Assembly (NCBI RefSeq): GCF_019649055.1 | Contig: NW_026570255.1 | Span: 868,001-932,000 of the forward strand | Source: Paramacrobiotus metropolitanus | Lineage: Eukaryota; Tardigrada; Eutardigrada; Parachela; Macrobiotidae | Direction of reading: 5' to 3' | DNA: 64,000 bases | Part shown: piece after piece, positions 1-12,259 of the stretch | How positions within the stretch are numbered: the stretch's first letter is position 1 | Layout: each line of letters begins with the position of its first letter | Notes under the pieces: generated by a model | Told to the model about the DNA's origin: nothing | Seen by the model: the letters and a program-made list of their open reading frames with translations, nothing else | Databases searched by the model: none | Program-made: the position numbers and the translations under genes

Positions 1-1760
1 ATTTCCTGTGTCCCAATCGGCGAAGGATCTCAGTACCATTCGGCAGCGTCCTTCTGCTGACCCCTGTGAACGAAAACGACATGCTGCAACAATTCTGGGA
101 ACATGGATCAAAGATCGCCGTGGAGATTCTCATCAAGGAGACACCGTCGGGTCAGTGGATTTGGGCCCCGGGTGCAGCGTTTGCTATTGGACGTGGTACT
201 CGCCACCACGGCTACGGCGGTGCCATGGTGGAATGGCTGCGTAACGGCAACGGAATAGCTACTACGGATTTCATTCCCGTTGAACGCATTCGACTACCAC
301 TTCCGGCAGAAGTTATCGAGCAGCGGATGACACGCCACCGATCCCGAGGGCGCAGTGTGCCAGGCGGAGGCTCCGATTTGGCTGGCCAGATCGGCGGTGG
401 TTATTTTGTTAAGCGTACTCTGAATTTGGGAGCTCAATTTCGGTTAATTTCGGCCGGAGCAGCACAAGCTCTTGTCAACGGCCTGAATGGCTTCAGACTG
501 TGCCTGGACAACCGCGGTGTGACAGCTTTAAGCATCACTAATGGAATTTTGGTGTACATATCGCAGCCGGAAAAACGAGACAATTCCTCTCAACCACCAA
601 ATTTTTGGGTAGGAAAAACTCGGGAGTTTGTTTTAAAAATCGATTCTGTTGTCAGTACATATATAATGTAATGTATTGTTGAAGGCTACGGTCGCCAAAG
701 TTTGGGAGGAAATGCAGAATCAGAAAGCGTTCCGACAGCTGATCAAACTATAGTACTTCCGATGGAATTGTGGCAGGAGGTGTTTTCCCACTTGGATAAG
801 GTGACGCAGACAAAGCTGCGCGCGGTTTGCGCAGCGTGGAATCAGGCAATGGACATGCCGGGCTTAAATCGCCATATTTTGTTCAGCGATTTCCTGGGCT
901 GCAGCAAGAAGTACTTGCGCTTTATACGACTGGCGACGGTTTATAAATGTCTGCTGCCGACCACGCAGTACATTTTCGTGATTCAGTCCGAGGAGTCGCT
1001 TGTGACGGCTGACGTTATGATGCTGTTCGACATGATACGTTATGTAGCAGACCACCGAGCCGGAATCAGACTGAAGGGATTGCACCCGGGTCCTTTGGAT
1101 CTAATCCTTCAGATGAACTCAGGAGCGGATGATATCGACGCGATTCAGTGTGAACAGCATCATGCTGATAATGCCGGAATTTTGACAGCCTGGACACGAC
1201 AACGAGGGCACTTCCGGTTGCAGGATTTTGCTGGGGCGCTCGCTGTCCTGCCATGTGATGCCATCATGATGGAGAACTTCGACGTTCAGCTGGTGTTTTA
1301 TTTCCGCATGGACCATGGGGATAATCCTGTCTCAACTGCAATTATTATTCCTAGTCTCCTCCTGCGGAATGGTGCTAATCTCAACTGCGCGCTGTGGGAT
1401 GCACTGGAAGCGGCTCTACCGGCAGCGACTGATGTACAGTTAGGACAACTATCCAATCGCTTACAAATCCTGGAGGATTCTGACACTGGTTTCGAAATCC
1501 TTGCGGCGAAGGTAAATTCAAAGTTTAGTGATTTTAGTGTTCTTTTTGTATCTTTTTGATACGGTTTATTGTAGATGTTATGCTCCACCCAGTCAGTTCA
1601 TCCGCGTCCGACGTCTTATTTCCGCCAGAAACGGTGGTGTCTGGACGGCCTGGAGGATTTGCAGTTGGGATATGTGTCGCGGATCAGCCAGCGCTGTCTT
1701 GATCGCCTGCAAGAAACGACAGTCCTGCCAGGATTCGTTGGAATGAGTGTATTTCAGTGA
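1..1760 (+). CDS. F-box family gene copy 1 (5' end outside window)
   Basis: Three-exon member of the window's F-box family, cut at its 5' end by the window edge. Exon 1 (to 608) carries the N-terminal module, including an RRR-x-SVPFG strand and WIWAPG and GGAMVEW blocks, and ends at a GT donor. Exon 2 (about 701-1511) has the F-box, recognisable as LPMELWQEVFSHLDKV followed by TKLRAVCAAWN, then about 220 residues of family-specific sequence. Exon 3 (1575-1760) follows a 63-base intron ending TTGTAG and encodes the MLCxxQSxxPRP tail shared by all copies. F-box proteins generally act as substrate receptors of SCF ubiquitin ligases; this role is inferred from the motif. One oddity: with exon 1 in phase 0 I find no phase-0 acceptor before exon 2, so that boundary is uncertain or carries a small frameshift. 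Confidence 0.72.
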
Positions 1761-2251
1761 GTGTCGGCTTCTGGTGGCCGGTGTATTTTGTTTGTGGATG
1801 CGAATGTATTGCCTTTCCGCAATGGCCGGTGTGTTGCCTTTACCAATCCTGTCGTTGGCCGGATTCGTTGGAAATTTGGAATTAACGGTTTTCAATGAGT
1901 GTCAGCGAGTATCGGTTTTCTGGGGCCGGTGTGTTGATATTTCCGCTATGGCCGGTCTATTGCTTTTTCCAGCCCAGTCGTTGGTCGGATTCATTTGATT
2001 TAGTGTTTCTAACGAGTGTGTTTTCAGCCGGTGTATTCTGTCTGCGGTTACGGTGTACTTTTGCATTTAGTATCCGCTAAGGCCGGTGTAATTCTTTCTC
2101 GGTTTTTGTCGCAATCCTTGATCATACTACCGGTGTCTTATTTTTCAGTCGTTAGCGCATTTGTTGCTTGTTGTTTTTCTGCTTACTTTGTCAGCGGTTT
2201 GCTCTGGCTCATCGAGTGCTCGTTAATTCTTTCAGTTTGATTCGCAATAAA
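1761..2251 (+). repeat. 3' flank of F-box copy 1 with repeated CCGGTGT motif and poly(A) signal
   Basis: This T-rich stretch follows the stop codon. GGCCGGTGT or a one-base variant recurs at 1777, 1824, 1924, 1950, 2026 and 2081, several times preceded by TCCGC. It ends with AATAAA at 2246-2251. The flank after the rearranged copy at 13885 has the same look and a similar block around its AATAAA, so this is probably family 3' UTR and downstream DNA carried along in duplication. Confidence 0.5.
2246..2251 (+). terminator. Poly(A) signal, F-box copy 1
   Basis: A canonical AATAAA lies about 490 bases after the stop of F-box copy 1. It sits in a block (GG-TTAACC-GATAGGCGAATCG) that resembles the one next to the AATAAA at 14241, which supports a real family 3' end. 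Confidence 0.5.
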
Positions 2252-5054
2252 TTCTTCTGGTTAACCGATAGGCGAATCGTTTACTTAAATATAAATCGAA
2301 GGCTTTGATAATATGAGAATCCATTCAATTTAAACAGAGATGGATGGCAAAGGGCACGAATAATAAATGACTCTCGGTAACGCATATGCAGTTTCCAGGA
2401 GCAAAACATCTTGGAATTTTCGCACCAGAATAATGCAACATCATCCGCCATTTTAACAACACTACCGAGATGAGGTATCGCCTGCCTGTAGGCGTAATGA
2501 CGTACCACACCGACAGCGAACAGCGGTGAAGTGCAGCTGGATAAGGTCGCCGGATTTCAACTTGTTCGGATTACCTACAAGTGTTCGGACGGTCAGGGTG
2601 ATGATGAGAAGCTGACTCTTTATGGTTTCTTTTGCCCTGGTGTGAACACCATTTACAAACGCACAAACCGGAAATAACTGACCAGACCAGCGAAAGATTT
2701 AGCCGTGAAAGTGGTACTGCATTACTGCTTCCTTCATCTTTGTTCTTTAGAGCTTGGAGACAGAATGTAGGAGGCAGCGTTTCCGGTAACGAGTGCTCAA
2801 GAACCACGAGAGTTCCTACTGCTTCAAATGAAACGGGATAAAGTGATCAAGCTCAAGAAAATGTCTGCACGGTACGTATCTGAAATACAGATCCACAGAA
2901 ATCTACACCTATGGCACGGTTAGTACACACTAAATTTTTCCGGGCCTGTTCTTTGGCCTGTATCCACAGTATCCATTCCACCGTTTCCCACAGTATCATC
3001 TGCATATCCTACGTTTACAGTCTCTTACAATTTTTTATTCACTGCCGTATCCCACCGTATCTCTGCAGTATACGACGGGCTACTGGGGATACAATGATAC
3101 AAGTAAAAAGACATGCTTCGTTAGTTCATTAGCGTTGTAATATCCGTCTTTCATGTTTGTGAAAAGCTGCCTTCATTTGCGGCTGTCTGATTCAATTTAA
3201 GGTGAACTCTGAAATAAAATTTTACATTAGTTCTGTGCTACCATTTCTACCGCATAGTTTAGAATGAGGGCAATTAAGGTTTGAGCAGATTTTCGCTCGT
3301 TCGTTAGATTGATCAAATGTGAAGGACACTGTGAACGTGAAATGGCGCAACGGCTTGAGCACGTTCCTTTATACAGGTTTTGGTTAGTGAGGTTTCGTTT
3401 ATAACCTTTTGTGTTGGGTTGGTGCCCGATTCTGATTCAGACAGGTGCATCTGTACACTCTCTTGTGCGTTCCTGCGTAGCGACCGCATTCGGGATCTAT
3501 CAGCAGGATTTCTACGATGGCATTTGTCATCAAACTCCACGTGAAGGGCTCGGGAATTTTGCCCCGTATGAAACATGATCTGCAGGCTCATCTGCTAAAT
3601 CACACCAACCACGGCAGGTCTGTCGAGTTTCTACTTTACCAGCTGTAAACCTACGGTTAGCGGCTAGTGGCATACATTCATAACTTCTTATTAAAGATGA
3701 TATACAAAGTCTAAGTACTCCTTTCACCCCCGTTTATTCTGGGCACCTCCTTCTGCACCCGTTTTGCTTGGAAACGCCCCACTTGGATTATTTATTGTGC
3801 GAACCCCCTTTTTCTTTCTCTATAGGTACCCCGGCCGTTGTTGCGTAGATTTTTTCTACGCAAAACTTTTTACAATCGCTGCGATATTTCAGTATTTGGC
3901 ACATTATTTCTGACACTCATTTTTTTCCACATACCCACAAAGAAATTCAAACAGATTATACATGGCTTTCCATCTAATCATCTGCCGGTTTGACGGATCG
4001 GCAAGAGTTGAGGGTTAAGTGGAGCGGATGAGATCTTCTAGTAGGTTAGACTTAGTAATCCCATAGGATTACTAACCTACTGGCCAACGATGGCCAGCGT
4101 TCAGCAGTCTGCTTAATGACCAACAAAATACAGTCAATATGGTGCCATTGTGCAGCGCAAGATTTAATACAGCTATCAACTTCGGCTTCCTAATTTTTCG
4201 TGATTTCCGTTCAGAATCGCCAGCTACCAGTAGTTTTCCTTCGTAATGAAATGCACAAGTATTTTTTCGAAGCCGGCATAGCAACGTCTACTGTAAAACA
4301 TATTCCTGATGCATTAGAGGATATGACCGGAAAGTATAGCAGCGGTCTAATTTCTTACCTTTTTCAAAAGTGGGTGCCCATAGTTTTTCCACAATACGAG
4401 CTGCAGGCATATAAACGTGTGAAAAGGGATGTCTGTAGTGAAACGATATGCAAAAGGGACGGCTTTTTAATTACATAAATTATCTCCGCGTGTTTGTCCG
4501 GGTGGATTGGATTACTCTGATCCAACTAATGTTCTCCCTTGCACGAAGTGTTTGAGTACAGCACTAGTAGTGTTTTTTCTCAGGCGTGAATTTTTGTTTA
4601 GTTTTGTAGTCGGTGCCGCCGCACTTGTACAACAAACACGTAATCACTAACTTTAGGTACGGCATTTCTTTGCGTAAATTCAGGCACGCACGGATCAACG
4701 GGATCATCTCGCGTAACCGTAGGACAGTGGTCACTGAAAGCATGTACAAAGCAATAATCAGCCAATTGCGTGCCTCCCGTTTTCAAACGATTTGTACTTG
4801 GCCACTGGAAAAACAAATCGCTGTTAATGTTCTCCAGGTATTTCCTGAAACAGTTACATCCAGTCATTTTGCGAACTCGACCGAGCCAGGATTTTAACAT
4901 TCTGTGAACAGTAAGCGTTAAATTTGAAAGAGAAATGCTAACATTATTTGACCAGGCCCGTACAGTGCAATTTCCGTTTTTTATTTCAAAACTTCACCTA
5001 AACACGTTTTAAGAACATTTAAAGAAAGAAGAGTTCATTAAACATTTCCGCTCA
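2252..5054. other. Intergenic, no gene recognised
   Basis: Open frames here are short, overlap on both strands and show no domain I recognise. A fragment around 2525-2665 reads as a plausible 45-residue segment on the plus strand (an RITYKCSDG strand, then LTLYGFFCPG) but ends at a stop and has no clear splice partner. The stretch at 3700-4000 has C- and T-rich tracts without repeats I can define. Confidence 0.5.
4041..4080. repeat. Short interrupted hairpin
   Basis: GTAGGTT (4041-4047) pairs with AACCTAC (4074-4080), and AGTAATCC (4054-4061) with GGATTACT (4066-4073), around a CATA loop. A six-base bulge sits on the left arm. There is no adjacent gene and the function is unknown. Confidence 0.6.
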
Positions 5055-5945
5055 CTCAACGGTCCCCATAACAGAAGCGGTATTACCCCGCTGTATCTCT
5101 AGAGACAGTCGCTGCCGAAGACATTCCTGTGAGCGGGCTTCTCCTGAATGAGTCCGTAGACGCTTTCCCAATTCTTTTATGATGGCGATGGCCGAAGGTC
5201 CCCACTGGCCCATAGTCTCAAAAGCAATAGGTGCGAAGATGTACCGACCGTTTAAGTAAAGGTATCCGTATAACCGCGTCTTCTTTTCTTCTGCCTGAAT
5301 GGCGGCCGATCCTGCGTTTACCGAAGTAGCTTTGATATGGGAAGCGGCAACGGTATCGACGCATGTGACATCCCAAGCCAGACACATCCCCCTCTGCCAT
5401 GCGAACATAGTACATCCGTCTGGACGTTGATCACTTGTGTGAGATGTGCCGCGGGGCTCAAGTTTTGCGGGGATTCCGGCTGAGACGAGAGCGCGGCATA
5501 CAATATTGTTAAGCCCACCGTGCCGTGGATGCCTGCCGGCTGAAAAAGGACAACCGTGATGGGCGAAACAATCAACTGACTTCGTGCACTTGTGCGGTTC
5601 ACATACCTTGGCGCCAAATCTAAGACCTACCGAGATTTTTAGGGTGTCATCGTCGAGGAGATTGCCGATATGCGCAGAAGGCAGCGCGTTTAGCCATATA
5701 CCGGCTTCCGGTCTCGATTGAGCAAGGAGACGCGCTTAATTGACTTCATCGTCCCGGTATACTTCTAACAGGGTAGCGAGAGACACGTTGCACAGCGGGA
5801 TATCCCAAGCTTTCTGTGACTTGCGGAGATCAGGTACAGGCAGTTCTGTTAGTCGAGCGTCTGTCTTCCACTTTTCCAGGGCTACTGACATCAGTGGCCA
5901 ACCGATTCGGAAGTAGCAATGGCACTAAGTCGGCAACGGAGTGAA
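5055..5945 (-). pseudogene. LINE-type reverse-transcriptase polyprotein, C-terminal fragment
   Basis: Read on the minus strand across several frames, this is the C-terminal part of a retrotransposon reverse-transcriptase polyprotein common in invertebrate genomes. In order I see an ARLL-like block and GIWLNALPSAHIG (near 5690), then VGLRFGAKVCEPHKC and a His/Cys region corresponding to the family's CG-VD-x-HGLSC motif (near 5560-5630). Next come RPDGCTMFAWQRG, LAWDVTCVDTVAASH and IAFETMGQWG, and finally RQRLSLEIQRGN (near 5085). The reverse-transcriptase core is absent, and frame changes and a stop show it is dead. A second, more diverged piece lies at 7329-7631 on the same strand. Confidence 0.7.
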
Positions 5946-6255
5946 TCGAAGGCAGAAAGGCTGGGAGCGCTAATTCCTCCGCGCGAAGAAGACCAATACC
6001 ACCTCCACTAACCGGGAGGCTAGCCTGACGCCAACTGGGATAATCATAATGATTAGTTCGGACATTGCACAGCTGTTGAAAGCATGAGCGCAGACTTCAT
6101 CGATTTTATACAGTTGATCTGAATATTTCCAGGCGTTGCTGCATCTCAACATATACACGTCCTTGGGTGCTCCGAGGCAATGTCTTACAGTTAGTTTGAA
6201 CATTTGTCAACAGCGCTTTTGTGAGTACAGTGCTTGAAACCGGCGATAAGCACTA
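5946..6255. other. Spacer between LINE fragment and foldback element
   Basis: No gene or defined repeat is seen. The interval abuts the TA target dinucleotide (6254-6255) of the foldback element. Confidence 0.4.
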
Positions 6256-6971
6256 CGAGGAGGGGATAAATGAGCTCGATGTACCCGAGCAAGGGGTAAC
6301 AGAGCTCGTTATCCGTAACCGTGCCTGTGCAATACGGCCAGCCACCAAGAGACGGCAACTTGTTTTATAACGCAAAATAACTGAAACAGCCGTTGAGACC
6401 GATAGCTGCTTTTTTCTCCATAGACTCGTATGCTAAACAAAATCACTTGTTGCTTACACATTTCGAAAGAAAACCACTCAACCCACATTTCAAAAGAATA
6501 AGAAAAAAATTGCAAGATTTTTGATACCAAGAAAGTTATTATTAAGGATGAAAGAGAAAAGTTATCGCCATTTATGTTTCTCGTAGACAAAGCATAGAGT
6601 TTGTGCGTGGACCCGACCGTGGATCGATCTCATGCTAAGTCTATGAGAAACATAAATGGCGATAACTTTTCTCTTTCATCCTTAATAATAACTTTCTTGG
6701 TATCAAAAATCTTGCAATTTTTTTCTTATTCTTTTGAAATGTGGGTTGAGTGGTTTTCTTTCGAAATGTGTAAGCAACAAGTGATTTTGTTTAGCATACG
6801 AGTCTATGGAGAAAAAAGCAGCTATCGGTCTCAACGGCTGTTTCAGTTATTTTGCGTTATAAAACAAGTTGCCGTCTCTTGGTGGCTGGCCGTATTGCAC
6901 AGGCACGGTTACGGATAACGAGCTCTGTTACCCCTTGCTCGGGTACATCGAGCTCATTTACCCCCTCCTCG
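6256..6971. mobile_element. Foldback element, 339-bp arms, TA-flanked
   Basis: Two near-identical inverted arms (about 6256-6594 and 6633-6971) align base for base around a spacer of about 38 bases. Both arms therefore encode the same meaningless open frame on opposite strands. The outer ends read CGAGGAGGGG and are flanked by TA on both sides (6254-6255 and 6972-6973), as expected for a Tc1/mariner-pogo target duplication. The first nine bases match the ends of the pogo-like element at 28333-31102. There is no transposase, so it is non-autonomous. The high arm identity implies a young insertion or arm homogenisation. Confidence 0.85.
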
Positions 6972-7328
6972 TACTTATGCTACCGGTTATGTGATATTGA
7001 CCATTAATCCGGCGCATCCAATACTCAAAAGGCCCTGATTATCGAACAATTTAAAAAAACAATTTCGAAAAGTAAGCTGTTCAGATACAAATTGAAGCAT
7101 TGGCCAGGATTTCGGCTGTCAGTTAGACCAGTGAGAAAAATGGATGGAAAACATATGAGGCAGTTCTTTTGTGGTAAAGGTTGTTCTTCGATAACTGCAT
7201 CCATTAAAATGCAATACTTGTATGTGTAGAATGAGGGCAAACTACAGTCCACTTCATGCGTTATATGTGCATCATTCAGACTGGCGACACAATACCCTCA
7301 CAAGCTCCTTCTCAAAGTGACAGATGTT

Positions 7329-7631
7329 CTAATGATAGAGGCCGCGTTGGATTTCAATGCCGATCCGTTGGCGCAGGTACTCCGTCGCCCGTACCTCGCC
7401 TGTTTCCTGTCGTATCATTTTCCCGACTTCGGTGACTAAGCGAGAAGCGTCAGGTCGGAGTGTTTCGATACCGACTGCTCGGAAAATGCAATCTCCAGCG
7501 ATTCCCCGATAGTTTGCCACTTTATCCTGCTCTGCGCGTGTTGCAGCTTCCCCTGTTTGTTCTGATGTTGTCGCGATGTGCGATAGAGCTACCGTGCTGT
7601 TGCAAACGCATGTGGCGCCCCTCGTCCACAT
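7329..7631 (-). pseudogene. Second LINE polyprotein C-terminal fragment
   Basis: This is a 100-codon minus-strand piece homologous to the 5055-5400 fragment. The aligned blocks are VALSHIATTSEQTGEAATRA, FRAVGIETL, and EYLRQRIGIEIQRG close to the end. It keeps the order of the family C-terminus but has lost the WDVT motif. It may be a separate insertion or the other half of one disrupted by the foldback element. Both pieces have the same orientation, but the domain order overlaps, so two copies are more likely. Confidence 0.6.
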
Positions 7632-8712
7632 TTTTCCTCGTTATAGACAAAGCTGATGTACTGCCAGCTACATTTAATAGCAAGCAGTGCATAAGCTCAG
7701 CATATTAAAATAATAACATATTCATTGTACGTATGTGCGGTCATTTAAATGAATCACTGTTAAAGCGGCACGGTGGGACGGCACTGGGTGGTTGACTTCA
7801 GTCTTTAGCCGAGGACGGTTGTGCCACCCGAACCACCGGTAGATTAGATCGGTTTTGATAAAATTCCGAAGCCTAGCCAGGATCATCAGTACGAGTTGTT
7901 CGTATCTTTTAATCGCAATCGAACTTTAAATCACAGATCAGAGCAAATACTGTAGGCGCGTTTTTGCCGGCTTATACGTATCTGGTCCAGTGAGTTGGCT
8001 AAAAGCGCTGGCGAAGGCATCTTTTGCGCACACATACGCTGCTACGTACGTGCAACTGGTTGCAGAGCGGTCAACGTCCAGATGCCAGTCAACGCCCACT
8101 TGAGGATTGTGCTTTCGGCATTGATTGAATGCGCCTCTCTTCCTTCGCACTCAGAAATAGCCGGTTCAACGTGCTAAACCACCGCACACTGAACCGTATT
8201 CTTTACATGTGCTACTTTGTTAACAGGAAATTTCTCGATGCAGACTGCCACTGCTGCCATCTTGGATAATATCATAATTATGATGTTATTATATTGGGAG
8301 GCAATGTGCTATGCAGAACTAACATCTGAATTCGTATTGTAATTTCCAGGATAACTTCGACAACTGTATATGGCTGCTTGACTGCCGTTGTTTTTCTTTA
8401 AATTCTGAAATATTTTGCAATACGTTTGTATCTCGTTCATATTTTTTTAATTCCAATCAGAAAAACATTAAATTTTATTATTAAATTTTTGGATAGTTGT
8501 TCCGCGTTATATTCGATATTTAATATTTCATTACCAACTATATTTAACTTTAACATTAAATTTGAATATTTGCTGTTGTATTAATACATCTTAAAATAAT
8601 TATTCTGAAATATGCTCTGCATTTTTTATATCTAATACGCTCTCTGGTTGCAGTTATCAGGAGGCGTCTGACGTCGTCTTGTCCATTGATTGGCAAACAA
8701 ACAGCTTCCACT
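7632..8712 (+). promoter_or_regulatory. Upstream region of F-box copy 2, duplicated in front of copy 5
   Basis: No gene is seen. Around 8100-8330, blocks such as a CTTTCGGC-TTGAT run, AAATAGCCGG, CAGCCATCTTGGAT-like and a GTGCTATGCA block recur in the same order at about 31590-31800, in front of F-box copy 5. The 8400-8640 stretch is AT-rich and ends in TGGTTGCAG, like the TGATTGCAG before copy 5. That could be a 5' UTR intron acceptor. Confidence 0.5.
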
Positions 8713-11082
8713 ATGCTCAGCCTCATGTACCATGCTAACAGCGTGGACGTCCTCGGCGACGACGGGATGATGCGTTACGGGCGTGTAGTTGACGTTGCGG
8801 AAGGAGGTCTCTTCGTCGACCTGCTCTACCCCAACCGCCGGCGTGAGTACGTTCCATTCGACAGGCTGAACCTACCGAGCGAGACGAGCGAACCTGAGCC
8901 GTATCGTTTTGATTCGGAAGAGTTCTCAACTTCCGTGGAAGTTTTGGTGTCAGAATCGCCATCAGGTGGACTGATCTGGTTGCCTGGGAAAACAGTATGT
9001 TTAGGACGCGGTGAGTTTGTGGCGGACTACGGAGGAGCAGTCGTTCACTGGTGGAATAAGGCTAGCGGAGTACACTGCAAGAATTTTTTCCCCGTGCAAC
9101 GTATCCGCTGGCCAAAAGCACTAACCTTGCGTCGTGAAACGGGAAATAAATTGCGCTATTTGGAAGACCTCACCTGCCCGGGACCCTTCGTCAAGCGTAG
9201 TGTGCAGCTGGGCGATGAATTTCGATCGGTGTCTAGTGAAGAAGCGGAGGAACTCATCAAGCGGTTGAATGACTGCGAATTGCGTGACCTACCCTTTCCA
9301 TGTGCAGTTGATGTGGTGGAGATCTTGGATGGCCGTTTGGGATACGTTTACCAGCGGGGTTATCAGGAATCAAACGGCGTCTGTAATCCCAAAGACGGGC
9401 GTGCTCTGGTAAGAAATTGTGTGTATAGAGTTTCATAAGCAAAACACGGAATGATTCAACTATACAAAGGGAAATGATTATAACGATAATTATGGTACTA
9501 CACAGTATGTGATCCTAAACTTAAAAAATGACAACCCGATTATCGTAAAAAGAATATTGTCCAGCTAGAGCTGCTAGAACGGAAAGATCCCTTCAAGGAA
9601 GCGAAATTTTTTTTATCAAATCGTTTTAAGCACTGTACTACCACCGCAGTGCGTTGTCTTCGAAAACGAGTATGGACATTATTCTATCGCGAAATTAAAG
9701 GTATCTGATTATAAGTGACTGTTTTTGCACTACTTTGGTAATTCTCACACCTCTGAGTAGGCGGCTACATGCGGGCTGGCACTTCTTTCTCGGTTGTGCA
9801 AACTACAGTATTTATGCAGTCAGTTTTAGTTGAACTGCATTAAACGAATCCGCATGCCGAACGGTGATTTGTGCAACCGGGATAAAAAATAATATATTAT
9901 CGCAAAAATGCAGTACTTCGCATGGGGCCTTAAGTTTTCCCCTCATACAGCACGGGAAATTTCGTTTTCCCCCGCACATGTGCCGCTTAGTCGCTTACAT
10001 GAATGGAGCCTAAAGTTTGCTGCAGCTAAAAACCGGTTTCTGGCGGACTCTGCATATCCGGTTGCGCAACTGAACAAAAGAGCAGAGACAGCGCACGCGG
10101 CTTTAAACTGCAGTCAGCTTTAAGCGTGTAAGCGACTAAGCGGCACATGTGCGGGGGAAAACAAAATTTCCCGTGCTGTATGAGGGGAAAACTTAAGGCC
10201 CCATGCGAAGTACTTGTATTGTCTGGTTTTCAGGCATCCCTCGCCAGTTTTCATGCGGAGCTGATTAGACTCTCTTCGTTGTCAGACGAGATCCCGCCAA
10301 CCAAGGACATGATGGCGCTTCCGTTGGAGCTGTTGGTGGAAGTGTTGTCGCACTTGGACACTGTGGCGCAAGTGAAGCTACGCGCGGTATGCTCAGTGTG
10401 GAACACCATGATAAAAACATCGACGCTGCGTGGCTGCCTTATGCTCGGCAACTACCCGTTATCAAAGTGGCGGTTCGGAAATTTTTTTCGCATGGCGACG
10501 GTGTACCACCGCTTACAGCCGGGTACGCTGCACGTGGTAACACAGTCCGACACTGGATGTTGCCCGCTGAGCACCGCTGACTTGAGAATACTGCGGAATA
10601 TGATCTGTTACGTGGCTGAGCAGCGAACCGGCATCCGACTGCGAAGCCTGCTTCTGTGCCGCTTCCATCTGCACTTTCAGATTAACGCCGCCGCCGATAA
10701 GTTTGGCACTAATGTCCAATGCGTCCTGCATCAGGTCGATTCGGCAACGATCAAAGAGATCGAGGAGCCAAGTTTCTGTCAGCGGGAAGATTTCGCTGCC
10801 ATATGTGCTCATTTGCCGTGTGGTTCGGTGGTGCTTAGCAAATGCGTTGTACGTTTGTTCTGCTGCAGTTTTTCTCACAAATCTGCGAACTGGGAAAAGA
10901 GGCTCGTCGGTCTCGATATTAACATTTCGACAGCGCGACTGCCCATAGGTTCGGATTTCCGCTGTGCATTGTGGGAGGCAATGGAGGCGGCGCTGCCGGT
11001 ACCGAATGAGCAGAAGCTGCGAGAACTCTTACTGCGACTAAAACGACCTGAAAACTTCAAAATTAGAAAGGCTGTCTGCACG
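8713..11082 (+). CDS. F-box family gene copy 2 (exons 1 and 2)
   Basis: Exon 1 (8713-9408) starts at the ATG of MLSLMYHANSVDVLGDDG and encodes the N-terminal module: GRVVDV, then RRREYVPFDRL, GLIWLPG and CPGPFVKRSVQLGDEF, then EEAEELIKRLN. It ends at CTG-GTAAGA. A 825-base intron containing a MITE ends TTTTCAG at 10233. Exon 2 (10234-11082) begins ASLASFHAELIRL, carries the F-box LPLELLVEVLSHLDTV, and ends at ACG-GTAAGT, phase 0. The matching exon 3 is not downstream: it lies inverted at 12260-12436, moved by a 1.4-kb inversion. The protein is therefore probably truncated or ends in intronic sequence. Confidence 0.75.
9912..10214. mobile_element. MITE with 88-bp terminal inverted repeats inside intron 1
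   Basis: Arms 9912-9999 and 10127-10214 are inverted copies in perfect register (AGTACTTCGCATGGGGCC at the left outer end). The interior is about 127 bases and has no coding capacity. It lies in intron 1 of F-box copy 2 and ends only 19 bases before the splice acceptor, so it may affect splicing of exon 2. I do not recognise the family and see no clear target duplication. Confidence 0.8.
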
Positions 11083-11095
11083 GTAAGTATTATCT

Positions 11096-11664
11096 AGATA
11101 TAAACGGTAGTCGTTCAAGCGCTTAATGAGCGCCTGTGCTTCATCCGCTGAATAGGACCAAAATCGGGGGCCGAGATCTAACACGCGCTTCACGAACGTT
11201 CCACGAGTGATGTGGCCACGCGAGGCTCCTTGATCAGCCGGTGCGCCATGTCTACCGCGGTCAGTCGTTACCGGCAAACGGACGCGACCAATGGAAACGA
11301 AGTCCGTCGCCGGCGTTCCGTTGCCACTAGACCACTACACCGCGACTCCGCCAAAACGATAGTTTCCGTTTGAAATCATGCTCGCGTCACCAGGCACCCA
11401 GATCCATGGACCAGACGATGTTTTCTTCACCAGGACCTCCACGGCCACCCTGGCACCACGTTGATTCAGGTGACGAAGCAGATCCGCCTCGTTCAGTGGA
11501 CAATGCAAAAATACTCTGCCGAATGGTAAGTAGTCGCGTCGCCGGTCAGGGCATAGCATGTCCACATACACGCCGTTGCCATTTGCTCCCTGTACGTCGA
11601 CTACGTGCCCAAACCGCACCCTACCGTCGTCTCCCAAAACATTAACGGCGGTACGGAGGTCCAT
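11096..11664 (-). pseudogene. F-box copy 3, exon 1, inverted
   Basis: On the minus strand this is the N-terminal module of copy 3: MDLRTAVNVLGDDGRVRFG, DMLCPDRRRDYLPFGRV, GPWIWVPG, then FVKRVLDLGPRF and LIKRLNDYRLYLD, where it meets the left inversion breakpoint. An in-frame TAG (about 11337-11335) replaces a residue in the GGxxVxW block. An upstream in-frame ATG at 11763 would add a hydrophobic stretch not seen in the other copies, so I chose the ATG at 11664. The last 32 codons of the exon are on the plus strand at 12499-12594. Confidence 0.75.
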
Positions 11665-11764
11665 TCCGCTGGACAAGTTAGCATCAAGGTTGGAAACGAC
11701 AAACGTTAATCTAAATGCCCAAAGGACAGTCAACAAGCAATTAACGGTCCAGCAAAAATTCATC

Positions 11765-12259
11765 TGAAACCCAGTACCGGTGCAGAACTTGAATTAGAAA
11801 AAACGAGTGAAAAATTGTTATGTGTTTGCTGCAATACTTGCAGTGCATTATATATAATCTGGTAAATGTGCGCGCTCAGATTGCACAAAAGGTCGTTGGA
11901 AACGTTTGCTGTACTGAAGCTCGTTGCGCATCACCCTGAATGCCACTACGGATGCAAGTTTACTGTTATCCGCCACAGTATCCGGCATCTTGTTGGAGGA
12001 ACTCTCAAAACTTGTGTTTCTGATTTTATGTATTACCGTGCTGCATGTAATTAATGCTGTATACACGGATGTGCAATTGCCGTTCTTTGAAGCCTTCCTG
12101 GTGGCGTCTGAATACCAGAAGAATGCACTGGAACAACTGCGTCTGCACAGGATATCAGTCCAATAACATTTGCTGAAGGTTTTCTGCTGTTGGTTCCAAG
12201 TGGCAAGCTCCCGTTTCTGACAATGATAAAATGGCAAAATAACAAGGCTCTAACAAAAT
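11765..12259. other. Upstream DNA of F-box copy 3, inside the inversion
   Basis: No gene is recognised. By position this is the original interval between copy 2 exon 3 and copy 3 exon 1, now inverted. A GTGCAATTGC block near 12070 resembles one upstream of copy 5. Confidence 0.4.

Noticed and set aside
6309-6918. Identical 93-residue open frames on opposite strands
   Set aside because: They are a by-product of the foldback arms. The sequence is low in coding character and has no recognised domain.
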